A DNA stretch of 64,000 nt from Hirudo medicinalis (GCA_011800805.1 MPNW01000303.1:67218-131217); one strand, 5' to 3'. Positions 23,262-34,200 are shown, counted from the first letter of the stretch. Notes: generated from the letters alone by a model not told the origin. Made by a program: numbers and translations.

Positions 23262-24717
23262 TTACAAGTAAAAAATTATGTGAGCAGCCAAAACACTGAT
23301 GACAATCAAAACTTTGTTCCACTTCCTTTCACTGGCAGAATCCTCAACTTTGGTGTCATTAAAATCGAAATATGGATCAGCTTCGAAAGGGTTGTTGTAA
23401 TTCACAGGTTGATCGTTACACTTGGGACTTCTGCATATTTTAAGCCAAACATAGTTATAAATCCTTCCTTTGAATTCTTTCTGGAAGAGATAGGTTCCAT
23501 CTCCATCGTAGTTTGCCATGTCCGAAGTGGCGCAAGACCTCAATACTTCATATGATCCTGTTTTCCAATAAACGAGAATTTGAAAAAAAGGAAGTTAGAA
23601 TTAGTGGAAAGTTAATTGAGTAAAAGAAATGAGATCCTTGTCGTTAAAGTACACACGTGAGATTAATATCAAAATGTTTTCCTACAAATAATTTTCATCA
23701 AAAATAGAGACATTTTGGGGATGGACGGGATACGTTTGTTCTTACGATATTATGTAAGATGTCAACGAGTGAAGCCTTACGCTAGGAATCTCTCAAGCAA
23801 ACATGTCAGCAAAATCAGGAGTTTTGCTTCTCAATCTCCGAAAAGGATTGAACGACGTTCATGAGCAAAATTAACATCAACCGTTGAAGGGCAATCCAGC
23901 CGCTGTCAGACATCCAAGGTCACAGATATCAGTGCCATTTGTTGGAGTCTTGCACTTGACACAAGAATAACATTCAACTTTTTCAATCGGGATCGGAACA
24001 TCGTCGTTGTTGCATTGGTCTTGAAAGCAGGTTATGACAGTGACGTTGACGTAATCGACTCCATTGAAGGTTTGCTTCTTAACATTACTCCAGTCGTAAA
24101 AATCCTCTTTAATGGATGTACAGGATCTCACCATTTGGAAAGTCCCTAGAATGAAAATAATGGTTGAATATCACTCACTAACTTATTATTCACATAAAGC
24201 ATTAATTAAAAATTACTTTTTTGTTATTGAGCTTTTATTTACAAATTATTACAAAGAATTTGACAGCCTGAGCGGCGGGGAGTTGGGAAAGTTTGTCCAC
24301 CCCTGATCTATTCGAATGTGCTTCCTTGACTGAAATTGACTTAAAATAACTAAACCCGGATCTCCCGAACTTAAAAAATTATTTTAACTATTTTTACTGT
24401 CGGACCTATTCTTAAATAAACTTATTTTATTTATTTCTTAAATAAACTTATTTTATTTAAGATTATATTTAGATTATTATCTTGTTATTACATTGTATTA
24501 TACCTTTTGAAATTGACATAAAATTCAAAATTCTAAATAAATGATAACCGTTTGTAAGGTAGCCAGTGGCTATGATGCACTTGACTTGATCTGTGGGACA
24601 ATCAACGAGTTTGGTAGGCTGCGAACAATCGGTACAATTGTAGCATTTCAGTGCCTCGGAGAAGTGTTGTCCGAAGATGATGATGGACAAGATAATCGCC
24701 CCGCGTATCACGAACAT
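23262..24717 (-). CDS. Tandem two-domain Ly6/uPAR-like GPI-type surface protein, 3 exons
   Basis: Exons 24717-24549, 24145-23882, 23557-23262; 242 residues, all junctions phase 1. A signal sequence (IILSIIIFGQHFSEA) precedes LU domain 1 (LKCYNCTDCSQ, DCPTDQVKC, RSC, TCFQDQCN) and LU domain 2 (VECYSCVKCK, ICDLGC, RSC, ICRSPKCN). The middle exon carries the end of domain 1 plus the start of domain 2, so the tandem arose by duplication of a phase 1-1 exon. Both domains lack the extra cysteine pair present in the single-domain neighbours (C-x4-C-N instead of C-x-C-x4-C-N), leaving eight each. A hydrophobic C-terminus (VLIVISVLAAHIIFYL) suits a GPI anchor. It is head to head with the plus-strand gene at 25581. 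Ligand unknown. Confidence 0.85.
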
Positions 24718-24996
24718 TCTAAAATTTTGTCTTTTAAACTGTAAATTGTGACTTGAAATCTCTCATTGTGTCCTTATTATTGAAATATCATGAAAATGAC
24801 TTCGATAAGATCGACCAAATACTTTATTCCCTCACGGGACAATTTTTTGAGTACAATTTAAGCATTTTTTGACAAGTTTAAGGCAAAGACGAAGTATTTG
24901 TAATTAAATATTTCATAGAACATAATTACATTTCGTAAACCACTCCATTGGAACTCCATTGAATTAAATTAAAAGAACATATTAACCAACTTTTAA

Positions 24997-25300
24997 ATCG
25001 AAATTAAAACTTGTTGTTACATGTACGTTTACCAATTCGTTGCTACGGCTCAAGAAAAACAAGACATGTCGACAATTTTTTTAGACAAACGTTAGAATAA
25101 CATCGATTATTAGATAGAATATTTAAGTGACATTACCTTGTGTTGACAAAAACCATAAGACAACATAATCAGATGACACTATCGAACAAGGCCAAACAAT
25201 GGTAAGCGGGCTGCTATGAAAGGAATGAAAAGACAGCCAACGATTGTCATGTTTCCAAGCTTAAACCAAACTACCCAAAATAGCTTGTAATCTATCTTGA
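24997..25300 (+). repeat. Upstream part of a tandem gene duplication (copy 1)
   Basis: Sequence such as CGTTGCTACGGCTCAAGAA and the following stretch to about 25140 recurs at about 27013-27160 upstream of the second plus-strand Ly6-like gene, with substitutions and indels. Promoter and gene were therefore duplicated together. Confidence 0.75.
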
Positions 25301-25580
25301 GTTTAAGACTCACAGGGAGCAACTGATTTATTTGATTTCAAATTTATTAAAATTATTTATTAGAACAAGAAATTACCAATTTAATTTAATCACATAAAAT
25401 TATAGAACCAACGACAACGCTTAAACTTAATTCGTATTTGGTTATAAATAATAGCAACGATAGCATTTTACATAACCGTAAGAAGCTTTGAAGTATATTA
25501 TTTTCATAATTTATTCAAATATAATTTTTTTTATATAATTTTTATTTTGACATTTTTGGGACGACCTTGAAAAGTATGAA

Positions 25581-26220
25581 ATGTCAACTATTTTGACGGT
25601 TTTCTGTCTTGGATTTTCACTGGGCTCCTTAAAGATGGTGTCTGCTCTCACATGCTACGACTGTGTTGGTTGCAATGTTGCCACAAGATCAAAGGAGTGT
25701 AACTTCGGAGAAAATATTTGCGTTTATGGATTGTTGGAACTTTTAAATGGCATGTTAACTTTGTTAATTTGTTGTTTTACTTGTCATTAACAAGTATTCG
25801 AGATTAGCGTCCAATATTATTGTTGTTATTATTATTGTTCTATTCATTTATTTCTGTCATTATTATTATATTATTATATTTATAATTATTATATTTATAA
25901 TTATTATTATTTAATAATAATATAATTATATTTAATGCTATTATTTTATTAATATTTTAATTATAATTATAATATTTTAAATAATAATAATATGTTACAA
26001 TAATAATATTTATTATTATTTAATATTATACAATAATATTTATTATTATTTAATATTATACAATAATATTTATTATTATTATTTTCATTATCACTATCGT
26101 TATCGTTACCATTATCACTATCACTATCATCGTCGTCGTCGTTGTCTTCATCATCATCATCATTATTATTATTATTATGTTTTTTTTTTATATTATTAAT
26201 ATTATTATTAGTAGTAGTAA

Positions 26221-26291
<71 letters not shown>

Positions 26292-26664
26292 CGTTTCATG
26301 TTATCCGTCTTCCAATATCAAATGTCAATAATATCAATATCAAAAAAGGAATAAAATATCTTTTTGCAAATCAAAGTCATGTCACCAGGAAGTATTTTCA
26401 GGATCTAAGACGGTAATTCGAAAATGTTACGGGGTCCATCCTTCCAAATGTTTTACTACGACTATCCGCGAAACCATAGTCGTCTGCTCCTGTTCCACTG
26501 ACTTGTGTAACGACAAAGAGTTTCCTTTCGCTGAAGAAGAATCTCTTCAAGATATTGAACTATATTTGAATTCCCACCAGCATGTTTTATTCGAAACGTC
26601 CTTCTGTCTCATCTTCGCTTTAAACGTTTCATATTTTTTCATCAACTTTTCGTTTGTAATTTGA
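25581..26664 (+). CDS. Ly6/uPAR-like GPI-type surface protein, duplicate 1, 2 exons
   Basis: Exons 25581-25749 and 26402-26664; 143 residues. A signal sequence (ILTVFCLGFSLGSLKMVSA) leads to the Ly6 pattern LTCYDCVGCN, ECNFGENIC, RKCYGVHPSKC, VCSCSTDLCND with ten cysteines, followed by an acidic linker and a hydrophobic tail (CLIFALNVSYFFINFSFVI) for GPI attachment. Exon 1 is 169 bases, as in the two-domain gene and in duplicate 2. The phase-1 junction required by homology falls at G/GCATGT, so the intron appears to start with GC rather than GT. The 652-bp intron is filled with an (ATT)n expansion. It is nearly identical to the gene at 27443, so the duplication is recent. Ligand unknown. Confidence 0.85.
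25811..26290. repeat. (ATT)n/(TTA)n expansion inside an intron
   Basis: Long ATT-rich tract with TAATATTATACAATAATATT units repeated three times near 25990-26070 and a run of about 25 ATT triplets near 26210-26290. The second duplicate lacks it, so the expansion post-dates the duplication. Poly-Asn, poly-Leu and poly-Ile frames here are artefacts. Confidence 0.9.
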
Positions 26665-27012
26665 ATGAAAACATCGTGATAACAAGTGAGACTAAAATAC
26701 TTAAGTCTTGAATGTGGTCGAATAATTATAGAATATCTTCACAGTCATTGGCAATGTTACGTATAACCAATCTTTGAAAGCAATTTTAAGAAGATATTTT
26801 GTTCAATTTGTTCATGTCATCTCTTGTAAATTGCTTTGTTAAGATCGATCAAACTCGTGGATTTTTTCTGGAGAATATTCATTTTCTAGAGTTCAGTAAA
26901 GACATTTTTGGCAGATGTTGTTAAAATAATAACATTGAAATTTTGCATAGAGAAATCACTTTAAGCAAGCCATGTAGAACTGTGAGAATTGACAAAATGC
27001 AATCACTTTTAT

Positions 27013-27270
27013 ATCGAAATTAAAACTTCTTGTTATTTGTTTACCAAATCGTTGCTACGGCTCAAGAAGAACAAAACATGTCGACGACTTTTGAAGCAAA
27101 ACTTTAGAATAACTTCGAGTATTAGATAAAATATTCAAGTGACACTATTGTCTAACATCAAATAGTGGTGAGCTAGGTGCTAGTGTGATACATGAATACT
27201 AAGATAGTGTTACAATTATCATGTTCCCTAACTAAAACCAAGCTAGCCAAAAGTAGCCCATTGCTTAGCA
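27013..27270 (+). repeat. Upstream part of a tandem gene duplication (copy 2)
   Basis: Diverged copy of about 24997-25300, located at the same place relative to the Ly6-like start codon region. See copy 1. Confidence 0.7.
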
Positions 27271-27442
27271 TTAATCACGTCTTAATAATTGTAATAGTTA
27301 CGAAAGCATTTATAAGTTATAATTAAACATAATTTAATTTGATTAAAAATGAGTAGCAATGCATGCAACAACAGCATTTTTAAATAATAATGAAAAGCTT
27401 TTTTTTTATTAGAGATGTTGAAATGATCTTGGAAAGCATGAA

Positions 27443-27947
27443 ATGTCAACTATTTTGACGGTTTTCTGTCTTGGATTTTCACTGGGCTCCTTAAAGATGG
27501 TGTCTGCTCTCACATGCTACGACTGTGTTGACTGTAATGTTGCCACAAGATCAAAGGAGTGCAATTTCGGAGAAAATATTTGCATTTATGGATTGATTCA
27601 ACTTTTAAACGGCATGTTTTGTATTTTTTATATTTTTTTCTTCTAGTTGTCTACATAATATGTTATTACAATAAATGTTATCGCTTATTCTTGCAGGCTC
27701 TATGGTGGTAATTCGAAAATGTTACGGGGTCCATCCGTCCAAATGTTTTACCACGACTATCCGCGAAACCATAGTCGCCTGCTCCTGTTCCACTGACTTG
27801 TGCAACGACAAAGAGTTTCCTTTCGTTGAAGAGGAATCGCCCCAAGACATTGATTCATATTTGAACTCTCACCAGTGGGGTTTATTCAAAACACCAACCT
27901 TCCGCCTCACTTTCACTTTAAACATTTTTGTTTTTTTCGTTAACTAA
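27443..27947 (+). CDS. Ly6/uPAR-like GPI-type surface protein, duplicate 2, 2 exons
   Basis: Exons 27443-27611 and 27697-27947; 139 residues. The signal sequence is identical in protein to that of duplicate 1, and the domain differs at only a few sites (CVDCN, ICIYGLIQ, VACSCSTDLCND). The acidic linker and hydrophobic tail (RLTFTLNIFVFFVN) have changed more than the domain. The short 85-bp intron again starts at G/GCATGT, the same non-GT donor as in duplicate 1, and ends in TTGCAG. Ten cysteines are kept, so the fold should be intact. It faces the BTB gene tail to tail across 557 bp. Function beyond the family level cannot be given. Confidence 0.85.
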
Positions 27948-28504
27948 GAAATTACTTGCTATACTTACATCGAAATGGTCGAATATTTACAGAAAAGCGT
28001 CTTTGTTAATGCTGGTTATTACATAAATAACCCTCTAAAATCTGGCCATCTTAGGCCTTTCTTTTCAACGTAATAGAAACTTGAACAGAGTTTTCATCTC
28101 AACTTCGTTTCCGCTCATTAATTCCTTATAAACATATTTTCTCACAATAAATCAATTGTGCGCAACGATCAATTATTAGCCAATCTATGTTTAATTAAAT
28201 GAAGTTAGTGAGATGAGTAAAGATCCCATAGCTCCACTAAACCACGAAAAACTAAAAAAAAAAACTTTTTCTCTTATTTTAAAGAAAGTTTTCCGTAAAC
28301 ACTTTAATGACTCAACAAGATTGACTTAGGTAACCGACGGAGCCACAAGCCAATATAAAAACGTCTGCTTGAACTGGTGGTCTTCGTATAAACTAATCCA
28401 CGACATTACACTACGATTAATTACGACATAGCGTACTGTAGAGTAAATAAATCAAGTCTTCAGGACTTTCTTAAACATTCCTAAGTCTGCAGCCTCCAGA
28501 GTCT

Positions 28505-29458
28505 TCACCTATGATAACCCTGCCTGGTACCCTGCTCATCGAATGGTCCGGCACAGGTCATGTTACTGTTGCTGAGTCTTAAAGCGTGGCATCTTATGGC
28601 TTCGTTGAGGATGACTCCACATTCTTCACTCTCGAACAACCAATCAATCTTTTCCACTTTGCTAATCAACTCTTCCGGTGGTATCTCCATTAGGCGCAGT
28701 CCACAAAGGAGTAGCGTTGGCGCCAGGGGCATGCGCTTACAACGGTCGCAGTCAATCCACTCCACCAGGGCATAAAAGACGTCCAATTCGCTCTGTACTT
28801 TCAGGTGATCGTCTGACAGTATCCTGAGAAGAACTTCGGGATGCAGCCACAGGAAATGCTGCGTCCTGCTTATCTCTCTGAAATTATCCAGTATGTAACA
28901 GAATATCTTCTCCCTGGTCTTTTCCAGACAGCAATGGTCTGCAATGGCGTAATGATAGAGCGCATTGTTGACGTTCACCTCGCACAAAAAATCAATTCCA
29001 GATTCCACAACTTCCGTCAAGCCGAGTTCCCCGCCGGCTTTCACCATATTGGCGACATTCGTCGGCGTCATCTCGTAGTCTCTGCGAAGGTAAATGTATT
29101 CCATCAACATCTTTATTACTTCGCACGGAAACTCGCACAGGTCGATGTTTATGGCCGACTCGTTCGGGAATTTGCCGAAGTTTTCGAGACAAAATGGACT
29201 GTAAACTGACAGCACGGCCTTGTGGGCCTTGATGACTCCGTCAGAGCATCTTATGATGACATCGCACATGCGCTGCTCCTGCCAAAGCTGGACCATGAAT
29301 TCTCCAATTTTCTGGCAGCCCGTTTCAAAGGCTGGGCCGTAGACATTTGACGGACCACGAGCTACCTTTCTCTTCTGTCCCTTGGAGTCAATGAAACAAC
29401 ATCTGGGAATTGGCTTGGTCGAGATGAGCTCCTGACTGTGAGTCATTCCAGGATGCAT
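28505..29458 (-). CDS. BTB-BACK domain protein (Kelch-like without Kelch repeats), single exon
   Basis: An intact 317-residue frame without introns. A BTB/POZ domain spans about 55-160 (QEQRMCDVIIR, DGVIKAHKAVLSVYSPFC, VIKMLMEYIY) and a BACK domain about 162-265 (NALYHYAIADHCCLEKTREK, FLWLHPEVLLRILSDDHL, ELDVFYALVEWI). Such proteins usually bridge cullin-3 ubiquitin ligases to substrates; here no Kelch propeller follows, so substrate binding must use the BACK region or the unique C-terminus after about 290. The ATG at 29458 is the first in frame and leaves a roughly 50-residue N-terminal extension. The uniform lack of introns contrasts with all neighbours and suggests an origin by retroposition, though no poly-A tract or flanking repeat is evident. 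Confidence 0.9.
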   Translation of the reverse strand: MHPGMTHSQELISTKPIPRCCFIDSKGQKRKVARGPSNVYGPAFETGCQKIGEFMVQLWQEQRMCDVIIRCSDGVIKAHKAVLSVYSPFCLENFGKFPNESAINIDLCEFPCEVIKMLMEYIYLRRDYEMTPTNVANMVKAGGELGLTEVVESGIDFLCEVNVNNALYHYAIADHCCLEKTREKIFCYILDNFREISRTQHFLWLHPEVLLRILSDDHLKVQSELDVFYALVEWIDCDRCKRMPLAPTLLLCGLRLMEIPPEELISKVEKIDWLFESEECGVILNEAIRCHALRLSNSNMTCAGPFDEQGTRQGYHR

Positions 29459-30445
29459 CCTTGCTTTAGATGTCAGTTACGATGGTAGATGCGATTTTAT
29501 GAGATTCTAATGTTATTCCGCTCGGAAGCCTCCAATCGGAGAATGGAAACTCGGCCGAAGATATTCGAGATCTTCCGAAATTAAGTGTTCATCAACTAGG
29601 ATAGTTCATAAAATCATTTTATGGAAATGGTGTTCGGTAATAAGTAAACATGATGATGACCGGCTATCCATTAAACTGCCGCCGTGTTCTTATTCTCTCG
29701 GATCGACGCGAGACTTCAGTGTTTATTTTTCTGGAATACTTTGTCGGTCGAATTGCGTAAGTGGCTGCGTTTCAGGATTTATCGTGATAATTTATTTTTT
29801 ATTGATACTTCTTAGATTTGTGATTCAAATATTTACCAATTAAACTATTAAAGTCTTGTTTTAATTGTGCTTCAACATGGGTCAACAGCGACGGCATGAA
29901 AGGAGCATTTCAATGCTTAATTTTTTAATTCGTCATTTTCTTATTAATTAATTTAAAGATTGATTTACGATATAAGAACAACAAATAAAAATATTTTTGA
30001 ATTTATTCAAAGTATCGATAGTATATGTCAAAGTAATGTTTTGAAAGTCTCGGAAACGTAAATTAAGCTGAGAACACACAAAGAACGTTAAAAACGTATT
30101 CAATCTGAAAATAGTTTGAAAACAAACATGAAGTTGGAATATGTTTAAATAGCTTCTCACAGTGGACTGATGGTCAGATCCTAGATGATTAACCATTCTC
30201 CTTCAACAGCCGGCCATGCCGAAGAACAAAAAATAAACGACCAACGACTGAATAATGCACTTGGCATTTTTAAATCACTCGAAATCTTTTCTTTTTTTGA
30301 GTCAAAGCAAAGAGACCGGAATAAACAAATGAAATGCCAACAAATCGTTTATATATAATCGAGAGGAGACAAAGTTTTCATTATTTGTTGAGCTTTGTCT
30401 TATGAGCAATTACTTCAAAAACTGAGATCATCGTCTTCAGCGAAC
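29459..30445. other. Intergenic spacer
   Basis: AT-rich sequence upstream of the BTB gene and downstream of the Shisa gene. No exon, RNA gene or repeat is recognised. Confidence 0.4.
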
Positions 30446-32266
30446 TTAATTGAACTTTGACCCCAAATAAGGAGACTGGTGTCCTTCCGCCTTGCCTCCG
30501 CTTTCGACGTAATGACGTTGGAGGCCTGGACTGAGGGAGTGCAAAAGGTCAAAGGTCAGTCTTTTCATAGCCCCCTGTGATTGGATGCTTGCCACTTGTT
30601 GTTGTTGGGAAGGGCTGAGACAAGACGAAGCAGACGAGTGGTGCTGATGAAGCTGGCAACGCTGCTTGTGGTGTTGATTTCGTCCTAGAGTCGCACTGCT
30701 GCTACCACTGCTGTTGTTGCTGTTGTGATGATGGAGTTGGTTGTTTGCGTTGTTGGGCTGGCCCGTGAGAGGGGAAGAACTGTGGTAATCGGATGTTGTC
30801 ATGATGGATTCGTGTAGGCGAAAGTTGTCGTTGTTGAAAAAGTTGGGATGTCTAAAAGAGCACCCATCCACGCTTAATCACATTAAATGGAAGATTATTT
30901 CATATTTACGAAGAATTTATAAATTACTTCACATTTTCATCCTCATTAAATCAGAGTCACTTTGCATTTATGCCACAGCATCAATGACTTGTGTCACACG
31001 GTCAAACGATGGCCTCAATACTCACTCCCGCTCGTCTGAGATAGGTGGAAGGTTGATGAAGTCCAAATCCCTTGTCGATTTCTTCATGCTGTCCCCGTGT
31101 CCATTCCACCTGCCCACCTGGACGACTCCAGGTGATTCCACGTTAACCACGTCCTCTTCGTTGGAAACTTTCATCGGAGTTAAATAAGGATAATTAACAT
31201 AATTTATTATTACATAAATTAAAATAATTTATTTGTTCATTTATTTATTATTGCATAAATTTATTTCCGAGAGATTACTCAAGGAATTCGAATCAGAGTA
31301 ATACAAACATGAATAATGAATTAATTAATTACACTTGTAATAATAATAATAATAATAATAACAATTTAATCACAACACAATCATGTTTATGTTTGCAGGT
31401 GAAATTGTCCGCTGAAAAATTCGCACAGAGAAGAAGAAGAAGAATAAGAAAAAGAAAAAGAAGATGATGAGAATCACTTACACGAGAATCTGCTCTCCTT
31501 GAAGTTTGAAATGTCAACGACTCTGGAGGCTGTCATGTGCACCGAGGATGGGGTCCGCGGTCTCGATGACGTCATGGCCTGAGTTTCTATGGCAGTCGAG
31601 GTTTTGGCAGCTTCCTGATTCATCAGATCTACTGGAAGTGAATCATTACCAATGATGATGGCATCGCTTGACTTTGTGTTTTCACACAATAATATTTTAA
31701 TATAATTTAATATTATTTGGTACGTCATGTTATTGTGCTTAAACGTGTAATATTTATCACAATACAATAATATCATCTCGTAATAATGAGCAAATTTTAA
31801 ATCGATCGTAATTTTGCCTTAACTGTCACTACCTTTCAGATTGGCCTTGAAGAATTTGGACTTCTGACTGCGACAGCACCGGCAGAATAAGCAACAGAGA
31901 CATACGGTTGCTATGACGACGATTATGGCCAGAACTATGCCGGCTCCAGTGGCTATCATGAGAACAGGTACCCTACAATGGTGAGGTTGGTGGGAAAGCA
32001 TTCATTACGAGTGCATTTCAGTCTGAGTGCAACTGAGTTTATCTAGTGAGTTGTGGATTTTTTTTTTGGGGGGGGGGGGGAATTTTTGACGACAAGGATG
32101 ATCAAGGATTCAAAAAAATGTTTGAATTTAACGAAGGTAGTTTGTTATTTTCAAGAATGATTACAATTAAAATGTTACAGCAAAGGAGATCGACGGTTTT
32201 CATCATCATTACTATGTTTTTTAAACTAATATAATACATTATTTTACTATTATTTTGTGTTATTTT

Positions 32267-32298
<32 letters not shown>

Positions 32299-34095
32299 CC
32301 GCATCAACTCTGCACCAGCCCTGGAGGAGAACAAGGATGCGTGCGAGGATTCCTGGAAACACGGATAAAAGATGGAGACGAAGATGTAGTGGATCGAATG
32401 TAACTTAAGAAAGAGAGAGATAGTGAGAGGCTGAAGAGGATGGATGGTTGGAAATCATGGAAGAGATGGAGGATGGAAGGATGGAAGAGATGGAGGATGG
32501 AAGGGCGTGACTCAGCAATCTGACGTGTCGAGGTCTCGCCAAAGAAATCTTCTCAATAACCAAGAAGGTTCTTATGTAGATTTCATGCCTTTTTTACCCC
32601 TATAGAAGAGCCACAAAGTCTCATAAATTCTTATCTTTATGAACTACTGAAACACATTATCATCATGGCCGATCACAGTCTCTACGGAGACTTACAATTA
32701 CTTGCGAATAATTGTTCTCAGTTATAATTTCATAATTATATATTTCATACAACCGATTATACTCACCTGGTTGTAGTACTTTTCTAAATAATCTCATGAT
32801 ACCTGGATCTTTAATTCCCGCTATTATGACGTCCAGTGCAGACGATGGAGGGTATCAACTTCATCAGTCAATCAGTGACTTGTTTACCTTTCATTCCCTC
32901 CTTCATCATCTTCCTTTAATGCTCGTAACATAGATAAGAACTCCATTTCCCTCTGCACTGGAGTGCAATCTTTCCATGCAAATGTAACTGGGTGTACATT
33001 GTTGTTGTTGTCGTTGTTGTTGTTGTTGTGATGGTGATGATGTGTAGCTCATTTATATAGCGCCGTATGCATAGCGTCAGAGGCGCTTTTCGTTAACCAT
33101 TTATACATTTATACAGCGCTCCTTCCAAGGGCTCTTGTGGCAGTGCAGGCTGGGTTTCGATCACGACACATTCAAGCATTGCCATTACCGCCGTATGCAG
33201 GAACGCAACCCATTCGGCCAACCTGCACAAGGTGGTGATGATGATGATGACGTCGACGACGACGACGATGATGATGATGATGACGACGAAGATGATGATG
33301 ATGATGACGATGACGACGAGGATGACGATGATGATGACGACGAAGACGACGATGATGATGACGATGACGATGATGAACTGCGGCGCAACAACGGTCGATT
33401 AGAAAGGATGAAAATAAAAAATTGTTGATGAGAAAGAACTTAAACGGAGCTGATGATGGAAGAATAAAAACATCGGTTTTAGATAAAGACCGAGAGATGG
33501 CGCAAGATGTCAAGGAGCACCTTAAAGAGAACTGATGACCAGCAGTCACAACAACGTGGGTTGATGGAAACGGAAAGAAGTTCCCTGGAAAAGTCGACGG
33601 AAGGGGAGTGGAAGAGTGGAAGAATGTGATTTGTGATTGTGATCCTCTGCAATCCGTCAAAACTTTTTTGGGGAGGCAGTCGAAATGGTTGCAGCTTTGT
33701 TGTTGTTGCTGTTGTTGCTGCTTCTGCTGCTGTAGTTGTTTAATATGTTGTGAAAATTTAGCGCAAATAAATTCGAGACCATCCTAGAATCTCAAAGACT
33801 TTCAATCCGTCTTACGACGTCATCATCGATCAACCAATCGCGTTCACTCACGTCACCGTAGGGGTGGGCTGATCCGGATAGACGACCATGACGTTGTTGT
33901 TGTTGTTGTTGTTGTTGCTGGAGGGCGTTGTGAGTGAAAATTCGTCGTTGTTGTGTTGCGGAGGAGGGCAACAAAAGCGTTCCCTTTCGTTGCCGCAACA
34001 ATAGTCGTCGTTTGTCCCTCCCCACCTGGGACAGTTGAAGCCGTTGTTCCAGATCCCGTACTTGTCCGTGTAACCGGGACAGTGCTCATACTGGA
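30446..34095 (-). CDS. Shisa-family transmembrane protein, five exons seen, 5' end missing
   Basis: Exons 34095 (or 34090)-33852, 31972-31833, 31631-31482, 31167-31026, 30851-30446; phases agree at each junction. Exon 1 carries the Shisa cysteine signature: EHCPGYTDKYGIW, GFNCPRW, DDYCCGNERERFCCPPP, followed by an 8-Asn run. Exon 2 encodes one membrane helix with juxtamembrane cysteines (IVVIATVCLCCLFCRCCRSQ). Exons 3-5 form a disordered cytoplasmic tail rich in Ser, Asn, His and Gln, ending PYLGSKFN. Shisa proteins retain Frizzled or FGF receptors in the ER or act as AMPA-receptor auxiliary subunits; which applies here cannot be told. A signal-peptide exon should lie upstream of 34095 but I could not identify it. 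The 1.9-kb intron 1 is packed with microsatellites. Confidence 0.85.
31333..31364. repeat. (AAT)n microsatellite in Shisa intron
   Basis: Short run of ATA/AAT triplets within the intron between the third and fourth Shisa exons. Confidence 0.8.
33001..33030. repeat. (GTT)n microsatellite
   Basis: Ten GTT triplets with one GTC change, in Shisa intron 1. Confidence 0.85.
33052..33092 (+). repeat. Dispersed palindromic repeat, TTTATATAGCGCC type (copy 1)
   Basis: Begins TTTATATAGCGCC and contains GCGCC/GGCGC arms around TATGCATA. A related inverted copy lies at 43766-43803 and a shorter one at 56328-56376. A further TTTATACAGCGCT follows at about 33108. Similar AUAGCGCC-type tails are widespread short interspersed repeats in invertebrates (from memory). 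Confidence 0.6.
33232..33376. repeat. (GAT/GAC)n microsatellite
   Basis: About 48 GAT, GAC, GAG and GAA triplets, giving poly-Asp, poly-Ser and poly-His frames that are not genes. It lies in Shisa intron 1. Confidence 0.95.
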
Positions 34096-34200
34096 CTGTT
34101 GGATGGGTTGATTGGTTTAAGTGATTGATAATTGATTGTCGGTTGGTTTACCAAGTGACGTGTCAGTCATTGATTGCATCAACCTTGATTGCAATGGTGT

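Noticed and set aside
33135..33660. Poly-Asp, poly-Ser and His-rich frames
   Set aside because: They come from the (GAT/GAC)n tract in a Shisa intron.
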